From the NCBI GenBank assembly GCA_016617855.1, contig JAECUM010096223.1, positions 62,001 to 126,000 of the forward strand: a stretch of 64,000 nucleotides of DNA, in the 5' to 3' direction. The first letter of the stretch is position 1; each line of letters begins with the position of its first letter. The notes under the pieces were generated by a model, which saw only the letters and a list, made by a program, of their open reading frames with translations, was not told the origin of the DNA and made no database searches. Positions 1-10,039 of this stretch are shown piece by piece. The DNA is from Megalonaias nervosa (lineage: Eukaryota > Mollusca > Bivalvia > Unionida > Unionidae). Both the position numbers and the translations under genes were made by a program.

Positions 1-36
1 GTAACGGTGAGTGCTTTAGACCACTCAGCGCCCCAC
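1..36 (-). repeat. tRNA-derived SINE head, cut by the window edge
   Basis: The first bases are the reverse complement of the tRNA-like head of the (CAA)n-tailed SINE seen complete at 35968-36203: 'ctttagaccactcag' is the complement of its A-box region 'ctgagtggtctaaag'. The rest of the copy lies outside the window. It abuts the 3' end of the Gypsy element on the minus strand. Confidence 0.7.
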
Positions 37-44
37 AGCACGCA

Positions 45-130
45 TGTATCCACACAGTAAGTTTACATGATAGGTTACCGTACCGCACCTACTGGGTACA
101 GATACCTGGTAGTTAACATCGTTTACCTTT
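45..130 (-). pseudogene. GPY/F-like C-terminal end of the integrase
   Basis: Reading on from the integrase through a stop near 130, the minus strand still encodes 'GLYHVV', a stop, 'KVNDVNYQVSVPS' and then 'YHVN'. This is the pattern of the GPY/F module that closes many Ty3/Gypsy integrases. It is followed at once by the SINE head at the window edge. Confidence 0.55.
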
Positions 131-1046
131 TAGACAACATGATAAAGTCCCTGCTGTTGTGACTTCATCTTGGATGAACTTGATGGCAAGAGAATAAGGA
201 CTTCATCCCCTAGACTAAATTCTCTTGTTTTCTTGTGATGATCATACAGTGCCTTGATTTTTTTTTGGCGATCCAACAGATTATCTTTGACAAGAGTCCT
301 GATGTCAGCCAGCTTCTCATGCATTTTCACAACATGCTCCACAGTTGACTTCCTTACATCCTCCTCTCCCGTAAACAAGCCTTGTAAAATCTGCTTTGGC
401 CCCCTAACTGGCCAACCATACAACATCTCAAAGAGTGCAAATCCAGTTTCCTCATGTGGGACTTCGTGGTATGCAAATAACAAATATGGTAACATCTCAT
501 CCCATTCATACTTCTTGTCTGTGCAGATCTTCCGCAACATTGACTTCAATGTCCCATTAAAACATTCTACCTTTCCATCGCTTGTGGGTGATAAGGCATT
601 GTTGTAACTACACGGATACCCACTAGCTCATACAACTGTTTCAGTAAGGTGCTAGTGAAATTGGTTCCTTTGTCTGTTAATATGACCCTTGGAAAACCAA
701 CACGGATAAACAACTCAATCAGTGCTCTTGCTACACTTGTTGCCTCCATATCCTTTAGAGGAAAAGCTTCCAGATATGTCGTAGCATCGTCAACCACCGT
801 CAGAATGTATTTGTGTCCAGACTTCGTTCTAGATAACGGTCCTACAATATCCATTGCAATTTTTGAGAATGGTTCTGTTATCACCAGTGGGCAAACCATT
901 GGTGCTTTCCCACCTGCAGCCCATTTTGCTGTCATCTGACAGTCATGACATGATGTACAATATCTTTTTACATCTGAAAACATTCCTCGCCAAAAGAACA
1001 ATTGGAGAATCCTCTTATGTTTTCTCCATACCCAAATGAGCTGCAA
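130..1046 (-). pseudogene. Integrase core and C-terminal domain of the Gypsy element
   Basis: Two overlapping or adjacent open segments (567-1046 and 130-549) encode one Ty3/Gypsy integrase. The upstream part has the zinc-finger cysteines 'CTSCHDC' and then the core. The first catalytic Asp is in 'AMDIVGPL' and the second in 'LTDKGTNF', followed by 'PYHPQ'. The region of the catalytic Glu falls at a small deletion plus frameshift near 555-570, where 'PYHPQ' runs almost straight into 'MER', so a few residues are lost. The second segment continues as the post-core helices ('LLFAYHEVPHEETGFALFEMLYG') and the basic C-terminal region. In the family, integrase inserts the cDNA into the host chromosome. 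The break and a stop before the GPY/F end make this copy non-functional. Confidence 0.88.
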
Positions 1047-1290
1047 GGGGTTGATTATGTGCCAGTTCCATTACCATTTGTTGTGATCCTGCTGGTACAA
1101 CAATTTGCTCCCCTCCACGCGAACCATCACCAGATTGCCATTTCCACTGCAAAATATCATTCTCCCAGAAGAATGCCATTGGCTTCTCCTCAGCCTCTTC
1201 ATGAGTAGCAAAGGACATTTCTCTAATACTTTGCAATGAAATATCAGCAGTCTGTAGTTTCGACATGTCTGCATTCATTGCTAAAAGTTT
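1015..1290 (-). pseudogene. Pre-integrase segment and histidine half of the H2C2 zinc finger
   Basis: This open segment on the minus strand ends in 'LAHNQPLAAHLGMEKT', the histidine half of the Gypsy integrase H2C2 finger. The cysteine half follows in another frame within 567-1046, so a frameshift splits the zinc finger. The upstream residues ('SLQSIREMSF...FFWENDILQW') match the usual linker that in intact elements follows RNase H. Here the linker is preceded almost directly by protease, which shows the missing middle of pol. Confidence 0.75.
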
Positions 1291-1439
1291 GTCAACTTCA
1301 GTGTCATCATGCTAATCAGTATCTGCTGTCTCGATGCTGTTGTTGACAACTTCATTCTTATCCTCGTCTTCACATTGGTCAGTATTTTCCACAGTCCTCT
1401 CTTCATCGAGTCCTCTTACCATTTACCTCATGACAACAA

Positions 1440-1710
1440 ATGACCCCTTCTTCCAAAGTATATCTATCCCCAATAGGGCTTCAGCGGCTAAATTTGAAAT
1501 ATGCCCCACTTGTGCTTGTCCCTTGTAATGTGGAGTGTCGATATTTACCACAGCCAACTGTGCAGTAAATGGCTGACCCACTGCTGTGTATCATGTAACT
1601 TTGTGCTCCTCCAGCTTGCAACTCGTGTCAGCAACATCTTCTCTTATCAAGGTCATATCTGAGCCAGTGTCCTTCACAAGCATGATCTTGCGCCCATTTA
1701 CACATCCTGT
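1440..1710 (-). pseudogene. Retroviral-type aspartic protease of the Gypsy element
   Basis: The minus strand encodes 'VKDTGSDMTLI' with the catalytic Asp-Thr-Gly at 1663-1671 and, about 65 codons later, 'LLGIDIL' (about 1457-1476), the conserved C-terminal hydrophobic-Gly motif of retropepsins. The spacing fits a complete single-domain protease of about 80-90 residues. A TGA between the two motifs and a TAA just after the second break the frame. In the family this enzyme cleaves the Gag-Pol polyprotein. It is continuous upstream with the gag end. Confidence 0.75.
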
Positions 1711-2400
1711 TTCCGAAATAAGCCTTTCACCAATTGTTGACTTAACATAACATGTTGCTGGGTTGCCACAATGCTTCATATCATGCTTGCATCGATAACA
1801 CTGCCTATTCTTATGTTTGGACTTATCATTCGTCGATGTTAGTTTCGCTTGCTGCAGTAAGTTCTGAATATTTGTCTTGTTACTATTTACATTTATATTT
1901 TGACGAAACTTATTCTTCTGCCATTGCTGTTGCAACATATCTATCCTCACCTGTCAAACAAGTTCTTAGCTGTAATACTTTCAACTGGTCAGATCACTTA
2001 GCATGCTTAGCAATTGATTCAACCTCTGCTAGGAAAGTCACATATCTTCTCCTTGTTCATGGTCATATGCCTGAAGCTTTACCTTAAATGGCATTAAAGA
2101 TGTTTTTCCATCGCGTTTTCTTGATGTTTTACTCTTTCTAACTCAATTTCCAAACACTTCATTTCTAATCTTAATTTCTCTCTTTCCATTTCCCATTCAT
2201 ACTCCTTCTGTCTTAACTCCATTTCTCTTTCATTCTTCTTTGCGCTAGGTTTTCGGTTTGTTTCCTTGGGTAGTTGCATGTGCTAAATGTTAAGTTCCTC
2301 TTCATACTCTGGAACCTCAGTATCCATAAATTCCATCAAATTCTTTGCTGCTGCTTTTCTTAGTGGTTGTCCTGAAGCAGCCGTTGCTCCCTCAACTGAC
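1711..2400 (-). pseudogene. Gag remnant with charged helix and zinc-knuckle-like region
   Basis: From high to low coordinates the minus strand encodes an acidic N-terminal stretch (about 2290-2400), then a Lys/Glu-rich coiled-coil segment (2094-2279, rich in 'EREMELRQKEYEWEMEREKL'). A capsid-like segment follows (about 1940-2060, with 'FLAEVESIAKHAK' and 'LKVLQLRTCLTG', typical of Gypsy capsids), then a cysteine/histidine cluster 'CYRCKHDMKHC' (about 1770-1800) in the place of a zinc knuckle. Several stops and at least one frameshift separate the parts. Gag would form the retroelement particle. The coiled-coil N-terminus followed by capsid parallels the gag at 58632-60019, so the two elements are probably related families. 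Confidence 0.7.
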
Positions 2401-2673
2401 AGACTGACTATATGTACTTACTGTCAGTTCTGTCACTGTATTTACAGCCACTGGACTAGCTTTTCTTGTCTATGAGTTTCTGGGCTTATATATGTACACT
2501 TGTTTGAGTGATACACACTTTGCACTTAACAATCAACAACTGTATGCTATACACACAGTACAGCCAGTCACTGCTAATATCACACACAGATTCACTGGAT
2601 TCACAGCTTTCAGAATTGTCAAATACAATTTCAGTGTATTGAACAATTTCAAATAATTCACACAGAATTATTG

Positions 2674-2693
2674 GAATCCCACCGCTGCCACCA
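2674..2693 (-). promoter_or_regulatory. Primer binding site, tRNA-Leu type
   Basis: The plus strand reads GAATCCCACCGCTGCCACCA, the 3' end of animal tRNA-Leu including CCA. The minus strand is therefore its complement, starting TGG, as expected for minus-strand cDNA priming. It lies about 270 bp upstream of the first gag-like residues on the same strand as the other domains. Confidence 0.75.
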
Positions 2694-2700
2694 ATATATT

Positions 2701-4645
2701 ACATTCAGGTTCAAAGGACACACATACACCAAGTAAGGGTCCTACAACTTTATGTAAAATAAAGCTAAAATCTTCACAAAACCAAAAACCAGTGTTGCTT
2801 ACAGTACCAAGCCCAGCTACATAACTGCCTGCTTTTCCATTCTGCTCTTGTTTTAGTAAGGGTTAGAGATAAGGGAGTTTAATTAATTTAACAATTGTGC
2901 CTTATCCAAGGGCATGTCTGGTCCAGGCTCAGGTAGCCATTTGAAGATAAACAATGGAGCTGAACCTGTTGACAGTCGCTGGTATCAAATATCCAGAATG
3001 CTGAGATTAATGTTCTGGCCAGCTGTCACTACTAACAGCTAGAATCAGATACAGGCATAGAGGGTGAAATCATGCTGATAACAATCTCAAAATTTACAGC
3101 TTTGAATCAGAAGTGAGATAATATATATTTCATTTTCTTGGAAAAAGACTCAATATACTGTACATAATATTGTACGATGAAATATCAGTTATTTGAAATG
3201 TTGGTAATGTCTAATATTAGGTACACTTCAAGAAATAAATACCAATTAAAAAGTCTTCGCATGTGAAATTTTGTTTGAATTTTGTCTTTGAATCATTTTT
3301 TAGTATAATCATCATAAATATGATACACACTCATGTATACAGATTTCCGTGAGAACCAAATCGAATGGAAGATATGTTTTGATAAGCAATTTTTCAGAAA
3401 TGTTAGTTACATTGTTACAGTTAATTACAGCTGACCTGCACTGTATTATCATGTAACATGTCTTTTGTATCAAATCAAGGAAAGGGGGTAGAATTTAAAG
3501 AAAGTTTATAGGCATGAAAATCCTACCTGCATAAATGCTAGTGGTCATGATTGTGTGTTAATTCATTTTCATTTCACCACTGTTTTTAATATTATGATGT
3601 AAGTAACATCATTAAACATAATCAGTAGTTTAACATAATCATTTGCAAATTTATGTGATGAAGGATAGCAAGGAAATAAGTGAAAGACATAATCAGTGCA
3701 TGAAAAGCTTAGTTCATGATACGGTTCATTTATCGAGATCCAAAGTTCATATTGAGCTTAAAATTCCAGAATTGGCACTTGTATATTTGCTCAAAAGTGA
3801 GTGCAAATTTTGTGATTACTTACAATAACATTGAAGCATCAATGTTTTACTGATAGAACATTTTTTTAAATCAAGTTTAAAACCTCTTGTTTTTTAAAAA
3901 AAAAATATCCATCTTTGTTTTTAAAAAAGGAAGCTTGTTTTGTGCAGAATGTGCAGTAACACTAGAATGTATCCAATTCACATGCCAAAAGCAGTCATGT
4001 AATACACTGTGCTTTAGCTGACCAGTACATATGATGTGTATTGAACGCTCTTGGAATAATGCATCGAACAATCTATCACCTTGAAATTGGTAATATGCAT
4101 CTTTGACAAGTTGACCAGTGAGAATCAGAGATCTTGGTACATTTTATTGATGACCAGACAGTTAGCCAGGCAGTTTCATTGACCTGTGTAAATGATCTGT
4201 GGTTTAGTTAGGGCCTGAAATGTTGAGCAGATCTGGTACACTTGAAACTGTTAGGATAAAAACTTAATTGATAAGTTAAATACATAAATGTCAAAACTGG
4301 CGTTGTATGGCAAGCATTCATATAATCATGTCTGTATGAGAAATATGAGACAGACGTTCACCTTGATGGAAGTGCCAGACATCTACTTTGTACAATGAAG
4401 AAAAGGGTTAATAAATGAATGAAATTATGGGGAATTATGTAACAGAAGCATGCAATACATATAAATGTTAAAGACGCTGATATATGCACTGATGTGAGTT
4501 TGTAGTGCATAAAACCTGTATCCCACGCTAGTGGACTTTTTCCAGCCTTGAACCAGTCTTATTGCAAGCATTTAACAACATTATTTGGGTCATACTAGTA
4601 ATAAAACAGCATCAGGGTGAGGGTTAAAACACAGATGTTGATAAG
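2701..4645. other. AT-rich DNA without a recognisable gene
   Basis: The first 100-300 bases should hold the 5' LTR of the minus-strand Gypsy element, but I could not find its outer end or a duplicate. Beyond that I see only unstructured AT-rich sequence. A 61-codon frame at 3643-3828 ends near a GTGAGT but has no convincing acceptor. Confidence 0.5.
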
Positions 4646-5460
4646 ACATGTGAAGGAACAGTATCCCACAGAAATTATTGGAAAATCATTTTGAGTTGTG
4701 AGGGCAAGGAGAGCTGATGGATTAGCCTGTTGTTCATTGTCCATCATCTGTCCATCCATTTGCATAATTCTTTTTATTGCTTCTTCTCCTGAACTACATG
4801 GGGAATTGCCTTGAAACTTTACATGTTCATCCCAAAGTCTAGTTGGTCCTAAATAAAAATGGTGCTGATGAGACAGCCAATAGGGCCATCAAAAGCCTTC
4901 TTGAAATTCTTTGTCTTGTTTCTTCTTCTTTTGAAAGATCATATCAACATGGGGTTTTCACTTAGAGACTTGCTAACACATCTATTTGGGTTATAATAAA
5001 AATGGTATTGATCTGACATCCACTATGGCTGCCATGACAGTTTTCTTGAAAATCTTGTTATTGCCACAGCACTCCTCCTGACTGGATAGATGTATCGACA
5101 TGGGATTTTTACCATAAGACTTCTTGTGATGTCTGGTTGGCTGTAGAATAAAATGGTTCTGCATAGACGTCCAGTATGGCCACTAAAGTGGCTATCTTGA
5201 AAATCTTGTCATTGCTACACCACTTGAATGGATGGTGATGTCAGCAAAGTTTTTCCCCCAAAAAGACTTCTTATCAGTAGGGGATTTTCACCAGAAGACT
5301 TCATATGGGTCTTGATCATAAATAAAAATAGTGCCACTTTGATGCCCAATGTGGTTGCCATAGTGGTCATTTTGAAAATCTTATTGTTATACCTCTTAGA
5401 TGGAAAGTCTTACCAGAAGACTTCTTGTGATGTCTAGCTTGTACAGAAACTGTTTTTTAA
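4646..5460 (+). repeat. Long mollusc-type interspersed repeat, fragment with tandem sub-repeats
   Basis: Degenerate units of about 150 bp recur. Each contains variants of 'atcttgaaaatcttgtta', a cytosine-poor 'catgggattttcaccagaagactt', 'tagttggtcctaaataaaaatggtgctgatctgacatccaatatggc' and so on. The same units in the same order build the copy at 33990-35245. The strand is given as that of the better copy. It has no coding capacity. Confidence 0.7.
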
Positions 5461-5624
5461 TTGAGTGACAGATTCTAAGTGAAACTTGAATGTTAAATTG
5501 CAAGTGAGCCTATTTCTGCTACAAAAAAAACTCAGAGATGTAGAAACAGCCAGATGTACCCTCCAGTGTATTGTGAGAGGTGACTAATAGGGGCAACGTC
5601 TTTGCCATGGGATCTCTTCTCTGG

Positions 5625-6110
5625 TGATCAATCATTTGCTATGCAGATGAGTAGGTGGATCTATCTCTACTCTGGCAATCCATCTGTTACTATGCAGATG
5701 AGTAGGTGGAGCTGTCTCTTTTCTGGTGATCCATCATTTACTGTGCAGATGAGTAGGTGGAGCTGTCTCTTTGGCAATCCATCAGTTACTCTGCAGATGA
5801 GTATGTGGAGTTGTCTCTTCTGTAGCAATCCATCAGTTAATATGCAGATGAGTAGGTGGAGCTGTCTCTTTTCTGGTGATCCATCATTTACTATGCAGAT
5901 GAGTATGTGGAGCTGTCTCTTTGGTGATCCATCAGTTACTATGCAGATGAGTTGGCAGAGATGTTTCAAGCGATCAGATCAGTTAGTGGAGCTGTCTCTT
6001 TAGTATACCTTCACTTTTACTATGGAAATGAGTAGGTGGAGATATTTCTTCTTTGGCAAGCATGTTATTATATAGATAAGTAGGTGGAACTCTCTCTTGG
6101 CAATAAAACA
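5625..6110. repeat. Minisatellite, ~50-bp units in a 150-bp higher-order period
   Basis: About seven clear units contain 'cagatgagtaggtggagctgtctctt' variants. The core 'gatgag' starts at 5646, 5697, 5748, 5796, 5847, 5898 and 5946, so spacings are 51, 51, 48, 51, 51, 48. The array is thus built of 150-bp trimers. Two degenerate units follow to about 6110. All spacings are multiples of three, which keeps frames open on both strands (a 133-codon frame at 5602-6003 on plus and a 100-codon frame at 5667-5969 on minus). I treat these frames as by-products of the repeat. Confidence 0.85.
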
Positions 6111-7187
6111 ATTTTAGGTGTAGGATTGCTGCTATTTACTATGATGAGTTAATGAGTTGTTTTCTTTACTTGAACAAGGCTCCTCAAAGTGTACAAAGAA
6201 TGTCATCATTGGAAGGTACTGGAGGCTTAAGGCAATGTAAGCAGCAGAAATAGTTATATATTTATGTTCAAAAACTCATTTATGTGTATATTTTCCAGTG
6301 TATTATCACAACAAAGTGAGGTTGACATCGTAAATCATTGAAGCTGAAGATTTAAAATCATGACTTCCCAGTTTGATGGAATATTGAATAGGAATCTAAT
6401 GAAGCTTCAACTTGTGGGGTGAATGCTCCTGTTTATTGGCTTTGACTTCACTTGACAGTTGAAATGTGTGTGTTTTGATTTTACAGAGAAACCATCTTGT
6501 ACTTTTGTAGTTAAACCATGCACAAATTCACCCCCAAAATCCACTACGATCGCATTTGTTTAAATGGCAAGTTGTAATACGTCCAGGTACTTTCAGCTGA
6601 ACTACCTTAAGATATTTGCACAGGTTTGTAAAACAACAACATGACAAATAAGTCTTAACTCTCAAGCAAATACAAACTCATAATCCTGCTTTGCCACTAA
6701 GTACACAAATTTCACCTTGCGGTTCTTGAGTCAACACGAGGGGAAAGCTTTTCCTACACAGGGGGTTGTCATGCCATTGTCAGAGTGGCAATATGGTGAA
6801 TGAACACACTCAAAACTGTCAGAAAAAGTTTAATTACCCCTTGAAATGTAAAGAGGAAAAGGACAGTCAATTAACTGGACAATGCAGAATATATGGACTG
6901 TGATGTACAAGTATAATTTGGCAAATGTACTCAGCAGGTGTTTTACTATATGTAATCACAGGAACTGAACTATTAACTGATAAGACATTCATTTGGCAGC
7001 ACTTGAATCCATTTTTTAAATACAGTAATGGTACTTCACAGGACAAACATGTGCCTGAAATTAAAAGATGACACTTAATTTTGTCAAAACTGCAAAGTTT
7101 TTTTTCCCCTGATGATTTGTTTTGCAGCTGCACATTTTCAGTATACATGCCCCATTTACATTACAACGATAGCTAACACTTGCAGAA
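6111..7187. other. No gene seen
   Basis: AT-rich single-copy-looking DNA. A 93-codon minus frame (6867-7148) has no family features and no splice context that I can recognise. Confidence 0.5.
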
Positions 7188-7391
7188 TATGCTCATTTAT
7201 AAGTGGAGTCCAACTGCAGATTGCATGTATCCCCAATCTGCAGTTGCATAATGTGCTGGCGGATCTGGGTCTGTGCAGTTTGTGCCTAACAATCAGAACA
7301 AGCAGCATTGACCCAGACCTGCTGGTACATTATGTAATGGCAGATAATGTATTCTATTTGCAGTTGGACTCAACTTGTATGCAGGTATATG
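7188..7391. mobile_element. Hairpin MITE copy 1
   Basis: About 204 bp. The left end 'tatgctcatttataagtggagtcc' is answered by the inverted right end 'ggactcaacttgtatgcaggtata'. Inside are hairpin-forming blocks around 'caatctgcagttgcataatgtgctggcggatctg' and around 'gacccagacctgctggtacattatg'. It shares order and sequence with copies at 9001, 25709, 36711, 38934, 45151 and 54114. Confidence 0.75.
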
Positions 7392-8320
7392 TAGTATAGA
7401 CATTTAGAGTTTATTCAGAAACTAATAGGGCCCATAAGAACCCATGATTTACATTCTGTTAAAAAAAACAAACAATAAAATAACACTGTTCAAAGAAAAT
7501 AGCAAGAATTGATGCTTTGCAGGCCATATAGTTTATGAGGTAAAACAAGGATAAGACATTTAATTGTTACTCATGAAGGATGAAATTATCTTAGGTAAAT
7601 TTATTTTTGTTTTCACATAATATTTGCTTCTGTAGTTTGTAGTGGTACCTAAATGAGAGCCACGACTTGTCTTGAAAAAGTAGTACAGTTTTGCCAATCT
7701 CCCCACATTTGAGCATCATTCCTATTATGAGGCCATCATATATCACAATAGTGGGTAGGGCCTTAAAAGATAGCTACTGTACTGTTTTTGTGGGGTTTTG
7801 GTTTTTAATAAATAGGTCAGATTTTGTTTTTTGTACATGCATGACCAAAGTCTCTTTTAGGACATGTTATTGCAGGAAAAAAGAATACATGTAAATTGTG
7901 CACAACGTTAGTGATTTCCATTTTAAAAATCCCCCCCCCCCATTTTTCTGTTCCAAAGTTGATGTTGATGTCACTACTTTAACTCTAGAAGCATTTTATT
8001 ATATATGTATGAGTTTTCTAAATAATAATCAGTCTTGGATAGTTTGGTTTTAATTGTTCAAGTATTTGTAATGTTTGGTTGAGAATCTCAAACCTCAAGT
8101 CAGCATTCTAACATGGCCGCCATAGGATAACATGAAGATAGGATCTGATCTGTGAGATTAGGACTTGTCACACTCACTTCCAGAGGCAAAATGCCATGGA
8201 GATAACAGTTGATTTCATGTGTGCACTTTAGAAGATAAGTTTACAAATCACTTAACTATATAGTTTTTCAATGACATTTGTCTCGCTTGAAGAAACTTTT
8301 ATTTTAGCATGTGGTGGTTT
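7392..8320. other. No gene seen
   Basis: AT-rich DNA with a C10-12 run near 7930. The 67-codon frame at 7691-7894 shows no domain. Confidence 0.5.
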
Positions 8321-8324
8321 ATTA

Positions 8325-8500
8325 CCTTTAAATGGTGGTTATCGATGTTTAGAGGATGATCGATCTTGGTGTTATAGACTGTTTCGAGCAAATATTAGAA
8401 TATGAAATTAATGGATGGAAGAAATAGAGATCTTTACAGAGATATAGAATAGAACAGCACGAGCCCCAGTATACAGAATATAACAATATAATTAATTAGA
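8325..8500 (+). repeat. Unclassified interspersed repeat, copy A
   Basis: The stretch containing 'ttaatggatggaagaaatag', 'cagagatatagaatagaaca' and 'gagccccagtat' recurs with changes at 23395-23555 ('ttatggatggaataacagat', 'cagagatatggaatagaaga', 'gagccccatatt'). It has no coding capacity. A G/A-rich gradient suggests the 3' end of a non-coding element. Confidence 0.6.
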
Positions 8501-8999
8501 TAAACAAAATAACTTCTTATCTTGTGATTGTTTCTTTTGCAGTTTGTCTGGATTCAATTAGTAAGACCTGACTTTGTTGAGTACATATGACAATTTTGGG
8601 AAAACATCCTTAGGATTGTCAGAATATTGTTTTGTATTGCTACATAGCTACATATATGTACATGAGGAAAAGTCATTAATACCACCAAATGTACTACTAA
8701 CATCAGATGTACTATATGCATGTTTATTTACACAATTACCAGTTTTGTTAATTTGTGAATGTTTATATGTAGTCGACTAATAAAAACCAATTACACATAT
8801 AAACATTGCAACCTTTGAGCACACACATGTACATATACATACACACACATACACTCCTGTGGCATCATTAATAATCATGAAATTAATTTTATTTTCTTCA
8901 GCTTCATTTGTCTTGATAGAAACAAAATCATTCCCTAGAATGGTAATGAAATGCAATGAAAATTGATTACAAATTTGTACTAAGATGAAATACTTACCT

Positions 9000-9208
9000 T
9001 ATGTACTCAACTTATGAGTCCAACTGCAAACTGCACAGACCCATATCTGGTGTTGCATCATGTGCTGGCAGATCTGAGTTTGTGCAGTTTGATAGGAGTC
9101 ATCAGTAGAACAAACAAGTTAAACCCTGATCAACAGATGTATTATGCTGCAGTAGATCAGGATCTTTGTCATTTGCAGTTTGACTCACCTTGTCATTGAA
9201 TATATATA
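9000..9208. mobile_element. Hairpin MITE copy 2
   Basis: It begins 'tatgtactcaacttatgagtccaactgcaaactgc' and ends 'gcagtttgactcacc..', inverted. The two internal hairpins are 'agacccatatctgg..ccagatctgagttt'-like (about 9038-9085) and 'accctgatcaacag..tagatcaggatct' (about 9124-9167). The centre 'cagtttgataggagtcatcagtagaacaa' matches the other copies. Confidence 0.78.
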
Positions 9209-10038
9209 GTACTGTTATTACTCAAGTTACTTAGATTTAGCTCAGAAATAGGTATTGTACACAGACAAACTAAATTTTACAAGAATTTGAAGATCTCTAA
9301 GTGCATTATGAATTTAAAATTATTTTGTCATTAATCAAATTTAATCTTTTTTTAAGCTTTACTGTTCATACAGTAGAGTGGTATGTTTTTGAAATTCTGC
9401 ATTATATCTAGGGTAGGAGAAAGTGTTTCCCTTTATAGCCTGACCACCTGGTCAGTTTTGAGGCATTTGCAGGCAACCTTGTTTCATTTACACAATTATG
9501 GTTTCCACTTACATTGTAGGTTTTAGTTGGCATTTTTCTGATTCTTGAAATAATTTGCTTTTAATATTGCCAGAAACTGGTCATGGATAATGTTTGAAAT
9601 AACAGGTATATTGGAGGAGAAGAAGCTCAACAAATATTGGCAATCCTCTGGGACCATACGGAAATCTGTTGATTAATGATTTATGGGGATTAATTGGAAT
9701 ATGACAGAAACTGCAGAATCATTTTCCCTTCTGATAATTCAATATGGGCAAGCACAATTAATCACAAGGTTGGGGCAAAAGGAGATATAGGATATGGATC
9801 GGGTTATAGGATTGTAATTTCAGTCGACCAGGAATTACATTTCCTTGCTTGTATTTTGCCTGGAGAGGAAATCAGTGAATTGTTAATGTATTGATTTTGG
9901 ATAATGACACCAACGTATTTGATTTTAGTGTGATATATTTGTTTGCAATATTATCCAGTGCAGGAAATTTTCTGCAAGTTTTTTTTTGTGTGAATAACAG
10001 TGGAGATATAATTTGCATTCATGCCATCACTTGCATTT
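9209..10038. other. No gene seen
   Basis: AT-rich DNA. A 66-codon frame at 9694-9894 has no recognisable features. Confidence 0.5.
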
Positions 10039-10039
10039 T

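Larger units (their letters stand above)
37..2700 (-). mobile_element. Degenerate Ty3/Gypsy LTR retrotransposon lacking RT/RNase H
   Basis: Read on the minus strand, the order is a tRNA-Leu-like primer site (2674-2693), leader, gag with a charged helix, a capsid remnant and a zinc-knuckle-like segment (about 1700-2400), an aspartic protease (about 1440-1700), and an integrase with H2C2 zinc finger, catalytic core and GPY/F-type end (about 45-1290). Each part is in a different or interrupted frame, so the element is dead. The 1.5-2 kb of reverse transcriptase and RNase H normally found between protease and integrase is absent: only about 150-200 bp separate them. The 5' LTR should lie just above 2693, but I could not fix its far end. 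No 3' LTR is visible before a SINE at the window start. Confidence 0.85.

Noticed and set aside
254..1208. Plus-strand frames of 61-117 codons over the Gypsy relic
   Set aside because: They are antisense to the integrase, whose motifs are clear on minus.
5602..6003. 133-codon Met/Trp/Ser/Cys-rich repeat protein
   Set aside because: It is explained by minisatellite units whose lengths are multiples of three, and the opposite strand is equally open. No splice or start context supports it, so it is listed only as a finding.
8536..8570. 'tttcttttgcag' then 18 nt then 'gtaaga', micro-exon candidate
   Set aside because: Too short to judge, and similar 18-nt blocks (for example after 15402) occur by chance in T-rich DNA.
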